Notes under the pieces: model-generated
The model's input: only the letters and a program-made list of their open reading frames with translations
What the model was told of the DNA's origin: nothing
The model's database searches: none
Source: Opitutia bacterium
Lineage (GTDB): Bacteria; Verrucomicrobiota; Verrucomicrobiia; Opitutales; Seribacteraceae
DNA length: 7,291 nucleotides
Direction of reading: 5' to 3'
NCBI GenBank assembly: GCA_018695085.1
Contig: JABHOU010000651.1
Span: 1-7,291, forward strand
Position numbers and translations under genes: made by a program
Shown: piece by piece, positions 6,935 through 7,291 of the stretch
Layout of the letters: every line of letters starts with the position of its first letter
Numbering within the stretch: position 1 is the stretch's first letter

Positions 6935-7291
6935 ATGAAATTGACCGGACTCATCGCGGCACCGCACACTCCCTCCAACCCAGACTACTCCCTCAATACG
7001 GAAGCAGTCGCCAAACAGGCCAGGCATCTGGTGGACACGGGAGTAAAAGGAGTTTTCGTGGGAGGCACCACGGGCGAATGCCACTCCTACTCCACGGAAG
7101 AACGCATCCGGTTATTCAAGGCATGGGGTTCAGAGGCAAAAGCAAAGGGGCTCGTCAACATAGCTCACGTCGGGCACAACAATCTGCCCGATGCTCAGGC
7201 CTTGGTGGAAGCGGCCCAAGCCTCCGAAGCGGAGGCCATCGGGGCGATGGCCCCGACCTTCTTTAAACCTGCAAGCGTGGACGAACTGATC
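6935..7291 (+). CDS. N-acetylneuraminate lyase-like aldolase (DapA/NanA superfamily), 3'-truncated
   Basis: The first 119 codons are present and the frame runs off the right edge in phase. The N-terminus (TGLIAAPHTP) is the first barrel strand of the DHDPS/NAL superfamily. VFVGGTTGE (40-48) is the conserved loop that binds the pyruvate carboxylate. IAHVGHNNLPDAQ (76-88) and MAPTFFKP (105-112) favour the N-acetylneuraminate lyase branch over dihydrodipicolinate synthase; E. coli NanA has HVG and a Tyr/Pro-rich segment at the same places. The Schiff-base lysine and catalytic tyrosine fall beyond the window, so activity cannot be confirmed. No signal peptide is seen, so it should be cytoplasmic. 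It would cleave sialic acid into N-acetylmannosamine and pyruvate, the step after the sialidases upstream. The start has no evident Shine-Dalgarno sequence; ATG 6935 gives the expected family N-terminus. Confidence 0.88.
   Translation, partial: MKLTGLIAAPHTPSNPDYSLNTEAVAKQARHLVDTGVKGVFVGGTTGECHSYSTEERIRLFKAWGSEAKAKGLVNIAHVGHNNLPDAQALVEAAQASEAEAIGAMAPTFFKPASVDELI

Overview
The window looks like part of a sialoglycan-degradation operon from a bacterium of the Planctomycetes-Verrucomicrobia-Lentisphaerae type. The lineage is an inference. It rests on exported sulfatases, sialidases and sialate O-acetylesterases next to a PhyH-type oxygenase, roughly balanced to moderately high GC, and starts with little Shine-Dalgarno character. 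No rRNA or other lineage marker is present.

All four genes lie on the + strand in a tight head-to-tail row. From left to right they are: (1) a 5'-truncated PhyH-family 2-oxoglutarate/Fe(II) dioxygenase (3-611); (2) a compact exported GH33 sialidase (619-1773), 7 bp downstream; (3) a 1688-residue exported multi-enzyme protein (1822-6888), 48 bp further on; (4) after 46 bp, the first 119 codons of an N-acetylneuraminate lyase-like aldolase (6935 to the window end). No gap is long enough to hold another gene. I saw no terminator, promoter, RNA gene, repeat array or mobile element.

The central gene is the notable one. A single uninterrupted reading frame carries two N-terminal beta-rich modules, a GH33 sialidase, a sialate O-acetylesterase (SGNH/SASA type) and a sulfatase resembling N-sulfoglucosamine sulfohydrolase. 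Each of the three enzyme domains keeps the catalytic residues I can recognise. There is no start codon at either enzyme-enzyme junction, so the domains appear to be made as one polypeptide.

A working model (inference): outside the cytoplasm, the esterase and sulfatase strip O-acetyl and sulfate groups that shield sialic acids or their underlying glycans, while the two sialidases release the sugar. After uptake by a transporter not seen here, the lyase splits sialic acid into N-acetylmannosamine and pyruvate. The role of the PhyH oxygenase is unknown. Its position suggests co-transcription, and oxidation of a modified sugar is possible but unproven.
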